Origin: Siphonodentalium dalli
Taxonomy: Eukaryota; Mollusca; Scaphopoda; Gadilida; Siphonodentaliidae
Assembly (NCBI GenBank): GCA_032622095.1
Contig: CP136068.1
Coordinates: forward strand, 134,671,989 to 134,735,988
Length of the DNA stretch: 64,000 bases
Reading direction: 5' to 3'
A program made the translations under genes and the position numbers. Below the pieces are notes generated by a model that was not told the origin of the DNA, ran no database searches, and saw only the letters and a program-made list of their open reading frames with translations. Numbering within the stretch: the first letter of the stretch is position 1; each line of letters begins with the position of its first letter. Below, piece by piece: positions 1-10,736 of this stretch.

Positions 1-660
1 CTAACTTTTCAGTGTTCGCGTTGCTGTATAACTATCTGGCTATTGTGCAATGGTTTATAACTAGGTGGTTATTATTATCGTTTATAGCCATTTGGCTACT
101 ATGCATGCGTTTATCATTCCAGGTTTATGGATATTCGAAGTGGTTTGAGATAGTTACTTTAATTTACAGGTGGATTTCTAAATTTATTATCTTACAGGCG
201 TCCTAAATGCATATTATTTCACAGGAGGCTTTCCAAATTCGTTATACGTTTATAACGATATGGTTATTATGTATCCGTCTGTTGCTGAGGGGTAATTATG
301 TGTACGCCTGTATGGTACGTTTACATAACTCTTCGGTTATTGTGCACATATTGTGGCTGGAAGTTTATAAATATGTGGTTATTGTGCACACGTTTATGAC
401 TGTGGTTATGACCTTATGGTACATATATTTATAACGGTTCGGTTATTAAATGCATATGTTTAGGACTTCTTGGTTATTGTGCCCACATATATAGCTTTAT
501 GTTTATGAATGTGGTTCTTATGCACACGTGATGACAGTGAATGTTATACATGCGTATGTGTATAACTATTTGGTTCTTGTGCATACGTCATATAACTCCA
601 ATTTTATTATGCATACATGTACGTGCGCTTGTTGCGTTAATAAGCATGTTTACGGGTTAG
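1..660. repeat. degenerate AT-rich minisatellite, ~45-bp period
   Basis: Imperfect repeats around the phrase GTTTATAACTATNTGGTTAT followed by TGTGCATACG recur about every 40-50 bases. Short open frames here are read-through of the repeat and show no coding character. No gene is seen. Confidence 0.55.
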
Positions 661-699
661 GCATGTTTTGCTCATAAGTATGCTCAATTATACTACCTT

Positions 700-1035
700 G
701 AAGCCGTTGCTCTATTACAGGTAGCTTTCTAAATATATTATTTTACAGGCTCTTTCTCCATATATTATTTTACAGCAGGCTTTCTAACACTATTGGTTTA
801 CATACAGGTTGCTGTTAAATATATACTATTTTACATATGTTTTTGTTTTCTCTAAAAATATTACTTTACGTGTGGTTCTCTACATATCAATTTTTTATTT
901 TATAGGTGGCTTTCTATATATATACATATTTCACAGGCTGCCCTCTTCACATATTACTTTGCAGGTGGTGTTCTAACTTCTAAGTATTTAACCTGATTTA
1001 GCAGGTGGCTTGCTAAATATTTATTGCAGGTAGCT
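700..1035. repeat. degenerate minisatellite, ~30-35-bp period
   Basis: The phrase ACAGGTGGCTTTCTAAATAT followed by ATTATTTT recurs with many substitutions. It is distinct from the array to its left. No gene is seen. Confidence 0.5.
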
Positions 1036-1545
1036 TTAATGGCCATGCTACTATGTGCCATATCTTGCCATGTATACAGAGATCCTCTTCCATAATGTAG
1101 ATACCTTGTTACTGTATCTATCGTACCATTAAAAACCACTGCATTTGTAGAATGACTATCAGTGTGTTTTATGTGTGGATGTGCGGCTTGTATATTCATC
1201 TACCGAGACATACAAACTTTACCATAGTAAAACTAGAGGCTTAACTGACCACTTCACTAATGATATTGTACGTGTGGTCCCGATAGGTATTACGCCTCTC
1301 TAGTCCTCGATAGATATTCAGCTTACCATAATCCACATGTTAACCGCTCACTTTAAAGTTTATACTCTCATCGTCGCATTACGTGTACGACATATAGCAA
1401 ATTGATTATAAAAGTATAGCTTCATTCGATTACTTATGTTAGTCAGATTTCAGACCAGTGTGCTATGACAATATATATTTACAATTGTCTTAAAGACTAT
1501 AAAAGCATAGCTGCACAGCAGTTAGAACATACGGGTAGTTCATAC
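1036..1545. other. no recognisable feature
   Basis: AT-rich unique-looking sequence. I see no exon with splice sites, no RNA gene and no clear repeat. Confidence 0.5.
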
Positions 1546-2765
1546 TATCACCTGGGTTGAAATACTGTAATATTCCGACCAGTCAGTGTAGTAAATGATT
1601 GCATTTTTCCGATTACAAGAGTGGATGGTGGTTGAAAATTATTGCGACCAGACTCTCACATACACTGAGGCTGAAAAGTATTATGCAAAGTTATACTATC
1701 TAGAACATAGTTTATATCATTGCTGGGACTGAAACGTATCCAGACCAGTTTTATGTAAATAATTACATTTGTCTTATTGACTACACAATCGGGCTGAAAA
1801 GCATTGAGACCAGACAATTTTATATCCACAATTTCACATTATGCTGGGGCTGAAAAGCATTCAGATTAGCATGTTATGTAAATAATTACATTTTTTCTTA
1901 TTGAATACGACAGTAGCTGAAAAGAGTTCTTACCAGAAAACTCATATACCTGGGGTTGAAAAGCATTCAGACCAGGCCATTATATGTATGTCGAATTATA
2001 CTATATACAACATAGTTTATATTAGCGCTGGGGCTGAAAAGCATTCAGACCAGACAATTCTAAATTCACAAATTTCCTACTATGCTGAGGCTGTAAAGAC
2101 CTGTGTGTTCTGTAAATAATTACATTTGTCTTATTGATTACGACAGTAGCTGAAAAGAGTTCGTACCAGAAACCTCACCAACCTGGGGCTGAAAAGCATT
2201 CAGACCAGGCCATTTTATGGATGTAGAATTATACTGAACATGGTTTATATTATCGCTGGGGCTGACAAGCATTCAGACCAGACAATGTTTTGTACATGTA
2301 TGTAGAATTATACTAGTACATAGTTTATATTCTCAATTTATGTATGCAGAATTATAATAGAACTTAGTTTATTTTATCGCTGGGGCTGAAAAGCATTCAG
2401 ACCAGACAATTTTATGTCTGCAGAATTATACTAGTACATAGTTTATATTATTACTGGGGCTGGAAATCATTCAGACCAGACAATTTTATATATTACGAAT
2501 TATAATAGAACACAGTTTATATTATCACTGGTGCTGAATAATATTCTGACCAGACAATTTAAAATTTACCAATTTCATCCTCACAAATTTCACACCAGAA
2601 CATAGTTAAGACTATGCTGGGGCTGAACAATATTCAGACCTGTCTGTTATGTAAATAATTAGATTTGTCCTATTGATTAAAATAGTAGCTAACCAGTTTT
2701 CAGAGCAGACAACTCATACACACTGGGGCTGACCAGTATTTAGCCCAGACAAGTTATATATGCAA
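1546..2765. repeat. minisatellite, ~75-80-bp units, some in ~235-bp higher-order blocks
   Basis: The core GGGGCTGAAAAGCATTCAGA followed by CCAGACAATT recurs about a dozen times, separated by AATTATACTAGTACATAGTTT-like spacers. Two longer blocks containing ACGACAGTAGCTGAAAAGAG are 235 bases apart, so units have also been copied in groups. Copies diverge toward both ends. Confidence 0.7.
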
Positions 2766-3084
2766 TTTTAAATATGATTTAAGTTAATATCAATTAGCAA
2801 TGTCATTTACAGTATTACTGGTTAACACATCACCTGTTTACACTCTGAATCTACTGTTCTGTCAATTCTCAGAACCCACTAAACATTACAATTTTGTTCA
2901 ATCATTCAACAACTTGCTTCTTAAGTTGATGCGTCTTTTGCTGCTAGCATAGCCATGGTGGGAATATCAATATCATGCTTTGGATATCCCCTTCAATGGG
3001 CACTCATCGGCTTCGGTGGGGCAAAGGCATCTTATTACTGTAGCAGATGAATATTGCCAGTAACCCTGTTGCCTTTTTGGCGGT

Positions 3085-3268
3085 TATTGGCCTCCTCCTT
3101 CTTGACAATATATTTTGTTTAAGTTATTATTGGTTGATTATGTTTATAATAATAACCAGCCCAATTGAATCTGAACTACAGTGTTTGTTGTCAATGAACA
3201 AGCTCATCCTCCGAGTTCCCCTCTTGTCCCTATACATAGGCATTAGATTCTGAAGAACATAAAACCTT
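3085..3268. repeat. paralogous segment retaining the empty site of the 3697-4088 insertion
   Basis: This block closely matches 3651-3696 joined to 4093-4235. At 3116-3121 it reads GTTTAA followed directly by GTTATTAT. The second copy has a 392-bp insert plus one extra TTAA at that point. Part of the block recurs at about 13652 and 17388, where it starts the array units. The rest of 2766-3650 shows no gene. Confidence 0.8.
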
Positions 3269-3696
3269 GATTATGAAATAATCATTTTTATTTTCAAGGC
3301 ATCGTACTAAATTCTGAACGTTCGGTGTACCCCTTTAAGAACAGTATGTACGTTTTATGTACGGACAATCGAAGTCTCTTTGTCCTCCATCAGTCGGCAA
3401 TAGAAAAATATGAATTTTGTGCAAACATAATTCCCGTATTTCTTTGATTATCAGGATTCATTTTCCCACTCTCCCACCCCAATATTATGTTAGCAGCTTG
3501 AGATTCATGTTTCATCTCTCACTAATCCGTCTCTTGAAATTCCAAAACTTGTATTATGGCTACATATATGTTACCACTATTACTAAGGCAATAGCTAGAT
3601 TATTGATGCTAGGTATGTTTATGGAACATTGTTATATATCAACAGGTGGGATGGCGGTTATTGGCCTCCACCTTCTTGACAATATATTTTGTTTAA

Positions 3697-4088
3697 CCCT
3701 TTACCCAACAAACCGGCCAAAACCGGCCAAATAAAGCTTCAACAGCCTAAAATATCTTCGGTCTGTCTCAATAGAACCATACAAATATGGATATCATTGG
3801 AATCGGCTCCTTGACCACATTGTGATAGTTACAGTTATGCCCTGTGCCAATGCATTCTCTTATATATGCGAGTCGACCATAGGTCGCCTCGCATATATAA
3901 GAGAATACATTGGCCTAAACAAAATCTTTTTTTAACACTTTTTACCATTTTTTCTTACATTCTTTAACAATTTTATAATTTTTAATGTGTTAAGCCAATG
4001 CATTCTCTTATATATGCGAGGTGACCTATGGTCGACTCGCATATATAAGAGAATGCATTGGCACAGGGCCCTTCTGTTGGGTAAAGGG
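3697..4088. mobile_element. TTAA-flanked MITE with two internal hairpins (piggyBac-like)
   Basis: The element has perfect 14-bp terminal inverted repeats, CCCTTTACCCAACA and TGTTGGGTAAAGGG, and is flanked by TTAA (3693-3696 and 4089-4092). Inside are two near-perfect palindromes of about 67 bp (3847-3913 and 3995-4061), built on CCAATGCATTCTCTTATATA and its complement. It has no transposase. TTAA duplication is characteristic of the piggyBac superfamily; assignment rests on that and on the inverted ends only. The empty site at about 3118 confirms insertion. Confidence 0.85.
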
Positions 4089-4276
4089 TTAAGTTATTAT
4101 GGGTTGTTTGTTTATGTTTATAATAATAAACAGCCCAATTGAATCTGAACTACAGTGTTTGTTGTCAATGAACAAGCTCATCCTCCGAGTTCCCCTCTTG
4201 TCCCTATACATAGGCATTAGATTCTGAAGAACATAAAACATATTACAAGTTCAGAAGGGTGCATATTCATTGGTTG

Positions 4277-4345
4277 GAAATGTTCAGATAATAATTTCAA
4301 CCAATAACCTATGTTCTTTTGTTGAACTTATTATCTGAACATTTC
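4277..4345. repeat. hairpin with 18-bp perfect arms
   Basis: GAAATGTTCAGATAATAA and its reverse complement TTATTATCTGAACATTTC flank a ~33-base loop. The same hairpin occurs in unit C (about 13776-13849) and, with a substitution, in unit D. Its role is unknown. Confidence 0.75.
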
Positions 4346-4878
4346 TTAAGGGAACTACTCGTCAATGAGTATTTAGTACAGAAAGGGTTAAGTCCCAAGT
4401 CTTCTCAGTCTCTAAATTCAGATGAGCGACTCAACCGTTATTGGAAGGTCTATTGGAGGTCTGGAAACCTGAATGCATCTTTAAGTGTCTTGAATGCCGA
4501 TTTTTTCCCCACGGATCGTCGAACCTGTCTGGGCATAGCTGTCGGTGTCAGACGTTAACTACAGAAGTATCTTAAAGCCCCTTTATTGTAAAATAACGAT
4601 TATTTGTGAGTAATGTTCTAAGTTTTTTGAATTATTAATATCATTTCTGGTTAATTGTTCCGGGGGGTTAGAATTTACATCAAGGTCATCACACTATGGC
4701 CCATCCGGCGTCGTTATAACTGACATTCATATGCATCACGGGTCGAAAATAATAAATTATTCAGAACGTTGTCACGGAAAGTCACGCTCATAAACAATAG
4801 TTTATAAAGGTGTATAGCACCACCACTGATAGGAAGTTGACTTCCCGGTTCAACCCGCACACCACATCACCCATGGTT

Positions 4879-4971
4879 AACCCTTTCACGACGGGAGCTG
4901 CGCTGGTGCAGCATTACATATCATGTTCCAGTGCATTCTCTTATCTATGCGAGTCTCCCATCGGGAGCTTC
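4879..4971. mobile_element. fragment related to the TTAA hairpin MITE family
   Basis: GGTTAACCCTTTCACGACGG resembles the TTAA plus CCCTTT end of the element at 3697. It is followed by GTGCATTCTCTTATCTATGC, a divergent half of the same hairpin. No right end is visible. It sits just upstream of the Helitron-like 5' end in units A, C and D. Confidence 0.45.
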
Positions 4972-4992
4972 ATCTATATCTATATTTGCGAA

Positions 4993-5027
<35 letters not shown>

Positions 5028-5409
5028 GTTCTATAGAAATTCACAGGGGACCATCTAGATGATGCCAAAGGGGTCTACTAGGAGTAGCTTTTTACGAGAA
5101 AGATAATGGTCGGGGTTAGAATTTTCTAAAGTGACGCCTTTATTGTCAGGGGCAGAATAGGGGGAGGGGCAGAAAAAACATTTGTCGGCGATTGCCACGA
5201 AACTTATATATAATCATTCCCATAATATGAGTAATCCAATGGTGTGTTTTAAATATGGCAAAAGTCGCGCCGTTCGCGTCAGGGGTGCCCGGAAGGGGGA
5301 GGGACAGAATTTTGTTCTGTTGCCGATTGCCACGAAACTTACATATAATCATCCCCATGATATGAAGAATCCAACGGTGTGGTTTAAATATGTCAACAAT
5401 GGTGTCGTT

Positions 5410-8400
5410 GATGATGATTTATTCTCATAATTCGCATGAACATCGAGAAGTACAGAGAAAGAAGTATTTACAAAAGAACATAAGGATATATACATTATAT
5501 ACATGTATCCGGTGCTATGGGGATATCTATATTCTAATATGTGAATATAATAATGTATGTTATCGTGTTTCATTTGGCTCTGTGGTATGAAATTGTTAGT
5601 ACTGCTTCCTGAAAACAGATGACCCCATGTGTCATCTTTTACATCTCTGTTTAACGGTAAATAGTCAGTAATATAACATTAGTAATTTGACAGAGTCTTT
5701 CTGATGACAGATATAGTTACATGGTGTGTTTGTCATAGCTAATTAGGAATTTAAGAGTGACAATATTAAGATAATTTGACAAATTCAGATATTTAGTTGA
5801 TTGATGAGTTCGGATCAGGACCGTGTCCCAGTGTGAGTGTTGCACGACACGAATGCATGCCTGCTTGTGTTGTTTATACGTGGTTCAGAACTTGTGTCTG
5901 TCTTCATGTTCAGTTATGGATTGGAAGGGGGGTCAATACACAAACAATGGGCTGGTATAAATTCGTCCCTAAAAGGGGACAGTCCTCCGTTAAATTACCG
6001 TTTAAATGAGCACCTTCAGCAATATATAATGTGTATATGTATACATGTACAATATACGCATTTAACAATAAAGTCTATATTAGTATATATCATACAGCAA
6101 TGGATTGGGTAATACATATAATGGATATGAATTTATCACATAATTTGCCCATAAAAGCAGTTTCATAATTATCGGTAAGTCACACGTTTAATATCAGCGC
6201 GTGCGATGACGTCACGCAGTTCTTTAAATGACTTGCGACCGCTGCAGTTTATGATCGTTGTTTTCGGTGAAACTTCGCGTTGCTTCGCGTTTATTTGATC
6301 ATGTGATAAAAGGTATCTCAAACTCGTTCTATTTTATACGTAATTTATCAACCTCGTCCACTAAATTCTATTTGAGCCTCGGTAAACCTCGGCTCAAATC
6401 AAATTTAGTGAACTCGGTTGATAAATTCCGTATAAAATAGAAACTCATGTGAGATCCTCTATATATTAAATATATTTGAAGAGACAACTCATATCTAATA
6501 TACAAAAGTTGAAGTGGAATTTTAGCACAAAGTGTTATCATGATGTGCTTATGTTTGAGAGCTCTGTGTGGACTGTTCGGATCAGCATGCATATTCTGTT
6601 TAGAATTATGGGGTCATATGAGTTCAGGATTTCATCCATAATCAAAATATTTATTTTATCACCATATTTTTGGGGGATAATTTTCTTCCTTATGTGCGCA
6701 AATTTTTTGCATTCCAATAAATAGTGGAATTCGTCTGCTATCATGTTATGGTTACATAAGCGACATGTTCTATCCTTGTGGGGTGTTCCGTTCCATCTCC
6801 CAGTTTCTATTGGGAGGTTGTGGTTCGCTGTTCTGAATCTGCAGAATACAATTCGGTTTTTACTTTGTAAGATATCAAGATATTTTTCAAAGGAGAAATT
6901 GTGTTTAAATATGCGATATATTTGGCCTCTACTTGATTTGTTCATTTCAGAGTCCCACTTTATTTTAAAGTCTCTTAGAAGACTGTTTTTCACGCAATCA
7001 AGGAATTGATTGGCACACTTTAGTTCACCAGATGTCAGTAAATCTGCCTGGCCACAGCTACGCAAGATCTCTCGGATTTCTCTTGTCCACTTAAAAAGCT
7101 TTTTATCGGCATCTCCCATAAGTTTCACTGACAAATCATAAAGCACTTTCCCATACCGTGTGTATGTCATATTTTTTATTTTCAACCAATACTTTAACAA
7201 TCTTAACTTTATTGTGATGTCCAATGGATATCTTCCTGATTCGCCATAAATCATATAGTTGGGTGTTGATGGTTTCAAATTTAGGATATGTTTTAAAAAA
7301 TTTCGGTGTACATTTTCGAGTACCTGGTTATCTCCATAACCCCATATCTCACAGCCGTACAGTAATATTGGCAGCACCTGTGAATCGAATAGGTCCAATT
7401 GATTAGCTACTGAGAGGCAGTTTTCTCTGGATCGTTTTATCACAGAGTACATTGCATGACTGCCTTTTGTTGCAAGAATTTGTTTTGTTTCTGTGTATGA
7501 TCCCGATTTTGTATGCATAATTCCTAAATAATTGAACTTTTTCACTACTTCAAGATTAGTGCTATCAAATGTGAATTGTATGTTTCTTGGTAAGCTACGT
7601 TTTGAAATGAGTAAAATTTTCGTTTTATTTATATTTACTTTTAGTTTCCATTTATTGCAGTACAAGCTGAAAACGTTAAGTTCTTTTTGCAGTTTTTTTG
7701 GGGTTTCAGCCATAAGCACTGTATCATCTGCATATAGTATGAGAAGTAATTTCGTGTAAACATTTAATTCTTGTTCAGTCTGGTTTGAGATTTTGGTGAG
7801 GCCGACAATACCCTCCTTTATCATAAAAGTCTCCAGGTCATTCAGAAATAGGGAAAACAATATTGGTGATAAGTTTTCACCTTGCCTAACCCCTGATAGA
7901 CATGGGAAAAGAGATGAATAATTGTTTCCTAACTTGACCGATGATTTGACGTTTTGATAAATATTTTTAATAACTCGAAAAAATTTCCCATTTATATTAC
8001 TTGCCAATAGTTTTTTCCAAAGTCCCGGTCTCCAGACTTTGTCAAATGCCTTCTCAAAGTCAATAAATGCACAATAGAGGTTGCAGTTTAAATTCTTTGT
8101 GAGGTCAGTTAACATGTGTATTATAAACATATTATCAGTAGTTGAGTAACCCTTACGGAACCCGGCTTGATTTTCTTTGAGAATATTATTATTTTCTACA
8201 TATTCATATATTCTGTTTGAAAGTATTTTTGTAAATAACTTTCCAAAGCAGCTCAGGATTGTGATGGGCCTATAGTTGCTTGGATCGCAAGGGTCGCCTT
8301 TATTTTTGTAAATAGGGACAATGGTGCCTATACCCCATGAATCTGGTATGCAGCCCGAGTCAAGAATACAGTTAAATATTCTGCAATATATATTCAACAT

Positions 8401-8844
8401 TTTTTCAGATGCTGCTTTAAGATGTTCATTGAGTATCATATCCTGACCACAGGCTTTATTGTTCTTCAGGCTACGTAGCGCCATTTTTATTTCATCAATA
8501 CTAATTGCTTGGTTTAAAGTTTCGTTGTCATCTGATTTATCATTTGTGATATCAGGATCATGATTTGCGTCTTGCGCACTATTTAACTCGCGGAAATACT
8601 TTTCAAGGTTACTTATGTTGATAGGCGGTGTTTTGGTTTTTGAACGGTTATTTAGTGCAGCCCAAAATTTCTTCGGATTTTTATATTTCAAGCATGCTAA
8701 TTCCTTAGAGGCTTTCTCGTTATGTTCACTGATGGCCGTATTCATTTTTCGTTTGTAGTCATGGGTTTTTTCGCGCATATGTTGTTTAGTATTTAATCTG
8801 GGATTTTTCTTGTATTGTCTGGTTGCTTTTCTGTATTCTTTTCT
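5410..8844 (-). mobile_element. 5'-truncated non-LTR retrotransposon inserted in Helitron-like copy A
   Basis: Units B-D read GGTGTCGTTCGAGTCAGG without interruption. Here GGTGTCGTT (to 5409) and AGTCAGG (from 8845) are separated by 3435 bp, and the CG between them is missing or altered. No target-site duplication is visible. The 3' end on the minus strand finishes in ATCATCATC, a short microsatellite-like tail. The element holds an open reverse transcriptase frame and a ~1.1-kb 3' region that contains another repeat (6132-6462). It lacks the endonuclease half, so it was probably dead on arrival. Confidence 0.85.
6132..6462 (+). mobile_element. ~330-bp MITE-like repeat with internal hairpin, copy 1 of 4
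   Basis: It begins TTTATCACATAATTTG and ends near GTGAGATCCTCTAT. Inside, ATTTATCAACCTCGTCC plus GAGCCTCGG face inverted counterparts and make a ~95-base foldback. Other copies are at 49353-49684, 56889-57200 (inverted) and 57197-57553. This copy is nested in the 3' region of the retrotransposon, so it either inserted later or was carried along by it. Confidence 0.75.
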
Positions 8845-8916
8845 AGTCAGGGTTGCACGAAAGGGGAGAGGGGCACCAAAATTGATAAAACTAATTTTAG
8901 CGCCCATTTCCACCAA
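6538..8916 (-). CDS. non-LTR retrotransposon reverse transcriptase (ORF2 C-terminal part)
   Basis: This is an open frame of 792 codons. Catalytic motif A reads FIDFEKAFDKVW with Asp near residue 286. Motif C is YADD at residues 395-398 (7723-7734). The GVRQGENLSPILFSLFLND block lies between them. A C-terminal finger of the form C-x2-C-x9-H-x4-C spans about 718-736. It would copy element RNA by target-primed reverse transcription. The apurinic-type endonuclease expected upstream is absent because the element is 5'-truncated. The first 24 residues (8845-8916) are encoded by the host Helitron repeat, so the apparent start is accidental. No stop or frameshift interrupts the RT, so the insertion is probably recent. 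Clade is uncertain (jockey/I/Nimb-like). Confidence 0.92.
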   Translation of the reverse strand: MVEMGAKISFINFGAPLPFRATLTRKEYRKATRQYKKNPRLNTKQHMREKTHDYKRKMNTAISEHNEKASKELACLKYKNPKKFWAALNNRSKTKTPPINISNLEKYFRELNSAQDANHDPDITNDKSDDNETLNQAISIDEIKMALRSLKNNKACGQDMILNEHLKAASEKMLNIYCRIFNCILDSGCIPDSWGIGTIVPIYKNKGDPCDPSNYRPITILSCFGKLFTKILSNRIYEYVENNNILKENQAGFRKGYSTTDNMFIIHMLTDLTKNLNCNLYCAFIDFEKAFDKVWRPGLWKKLLASNINGKFFRVIKNIYQNVKSSVKLGNNYSSLFPCLSGVRQGENLSPILFSLFLNDLETFMIKEGIVGLTKISNQTEQELNVYTKLLLILYADDTVLMAETPKKLQKELNVFSLYCNKWKLKVNINKTKILLISKRSLPRNIQFTFDSTNLEVVKKFNYLGIMHTKSGSYTETKQILATKGSHAMYSVIKRSRENCLSVANQLDLFDSQVLPILLYGCEIWGYGDNQVLENVHRNFLKHILNLKPSTPNYMIYGESGRYPLDITIKLRLLKYWLKIKNMTYTRYGKVLYDLSVKLMGDADKKLFKWTREIREILRSCGQADLLTSGELKCANQFLDCVKNSLLRDFKIKWDSEMNKSSRGQIYRIFKHNFSFEKYLDILQSKNRIVFCRFRTANHNLPIETGRWNGTPHKDRTCRLCNHNMIADEFHYLLECKKFAHIRKKIIPQKYGDKINILIMDEILNSYDPIILNRICMLIRTVHTELSNISTS

Positions 8917-10693
8917 ATTGATATATATTCTTCTTCATGATACAAGGAATCTAATTGTGCGATTTAAGAACGCCAAATTGTTGTCCAAATGATGAGATAT
9001 TGGGAGGGGTGGGCACTAAATTTGATAATAATTGGTTTAGTCGCCGATTGCCACCACACTTATACAAAAGCATCCCCATGGTATGAGGAGTTTAATGGTG
9101 TGGCTTATATCTGTCAAATATGGCCTCATTCGAGTCAGGCGTGTATAGAAAGGGACAGGGGTACAAAATTGATGCACAATTATTTTGGCGCTAATTTCCA
9201 CCAAATTGATACACGTTCTTATCCATGATACGAGGAATCTAATCGTGTGATTTAAAGACGTCATAGTGGTGCTGTTTAGGTGAGAGATGGGGAGGGAGGG
9301 ATTGGCACCAAATTTGATAATAAAAAATTGTATATAAATTGTGTATAGAGATGAGAGGGACACAAAACGTTATATCTATATGTTTAGTGCCGATTTCCAC
9401 GAGATTGATACATATTCTTCTCCGTGATACGAGGAATCTTATCTTATGGTTTAGATACACCAAATTGGTGCCCTATGGGTGAGAGATATGGGGACCTTCA
9501 ATTTGATACGAATTTGTATACTCGCCAATTTTCACCAATTTCATATATATACTTCTCAAATGATACAAGAAATCAAATTGTGCTGTCTGTCTGTCTTTTT
9601 GTCTGTCTGTGTGTTCTATATATAACTTCACGTGGTACAATCTAGATGGCACCAAGGCGTTCTAAGAGGGGTAACTTTTAACAAGGAAGATAATGGTGCG
9701 GATTTAAATTTAAATTAAAATGGTGCTGTTGGTGTCAGGGAAAGAAAAGGGGGAGGTCGGCAAAATTTTAAAAATATGATGAATTAGTTTTGTCGCCGGG
9801 GTGAGAGATGTGGGTTCATAACTATTCTCATAATTTGTTTAGTTGCGTATTACCACCACCATATATATAATCATCGCCAGTATATCATGCATCCATGAGT
9901 CTAATGGGCGTGGTTTAAATATGTCAAAAGAGGTAAAAGCTGATACAAATATATTTGGCACCAATTTCCAACAAATTCATACATGTTTTTATCTAATGAT
10001 ATACTATGAATTAAATCACATTTGGTGTCGTTTGCGTCACGGATGGCGAGCGGATATGCACTATCATAGCTAAGTTTGCTATTCGCCGATATCCACATAT
10101 AAGTTAAATATAGTCACCCAGGCCATCTCCATATCATTTTAAGGAGATTTGGGCGTTCACATTTCACAATCCCGACAAATGGTAACCCACTTACAAGTCA
10201 CTTGAACAATTATATCTTCTTAACTGTCATATTTATATGGGGATGGCAAGCAGTACATTCACACAATGAGCTAGCAAAAAGATATACATAGAATAAGCAT
10301 TAAACGTATATTTATCATTCTATGGAAGAGATACACATATTCGTGCAAATTGAGAGACCTCGAACCGTCAGAGGATTTCATATATATTACAACAAAATTG
10401 AGTCTGTTCCATTCAATACCGTTTCCACAAAAAAGTTACAATTTGTCAGGAGATATGGAAGGCCTGTTCAAAAATAGTGGTCACAGTGTGCAGTCATATA
10501 TATAGTTTCTTCTGATATACAATAAAATGCAGTTAGTAGCACATGACTTTTCAGGATCCTCCCAATACTGACATCTGACAAGCAGTTTAGAACAGACTCA
10601 TCAACTGACATAAACAACTCAAAATCTCGCTCTGTGTCTGGCAAATGTAGCTGATATACGTGCGCAGCAACATTTCGTTGAAACTGAGACAAC

Positions 10694-10697
10694 TGAA

Positions 10698-10736
<39 letters not shown>

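Larger units (their letters stand above)
4979..10693 (+). mobile_element. Helitron-like element, unit A copy (interrupted and 3'-truncated)
   Basis: The proposed 5' end is TCTATATTTGCGAATGTCTG after an A, followed by (TGTC)8. Degenerate ~130-145-bp repeats follow, each with a phrase like CGATTGCCACGAAACTTATA. The element is split at 5409/8845 by a non-LTR retrotransposon. It stops at 10693 inside GAAACTGAGACAA and joins a second TGTC tract. It encodes no Rep/helicase, so any movement would need an autonomous partner. Confidence 0.65.

Noticed and set aside
4983-5026. CRISPR-like array at the TGTC tract or other short repeats
   Set aside because: Repeats are contiguous without spacers and the DNA is eukaryotic, so these are microsatellites and minisatellites.
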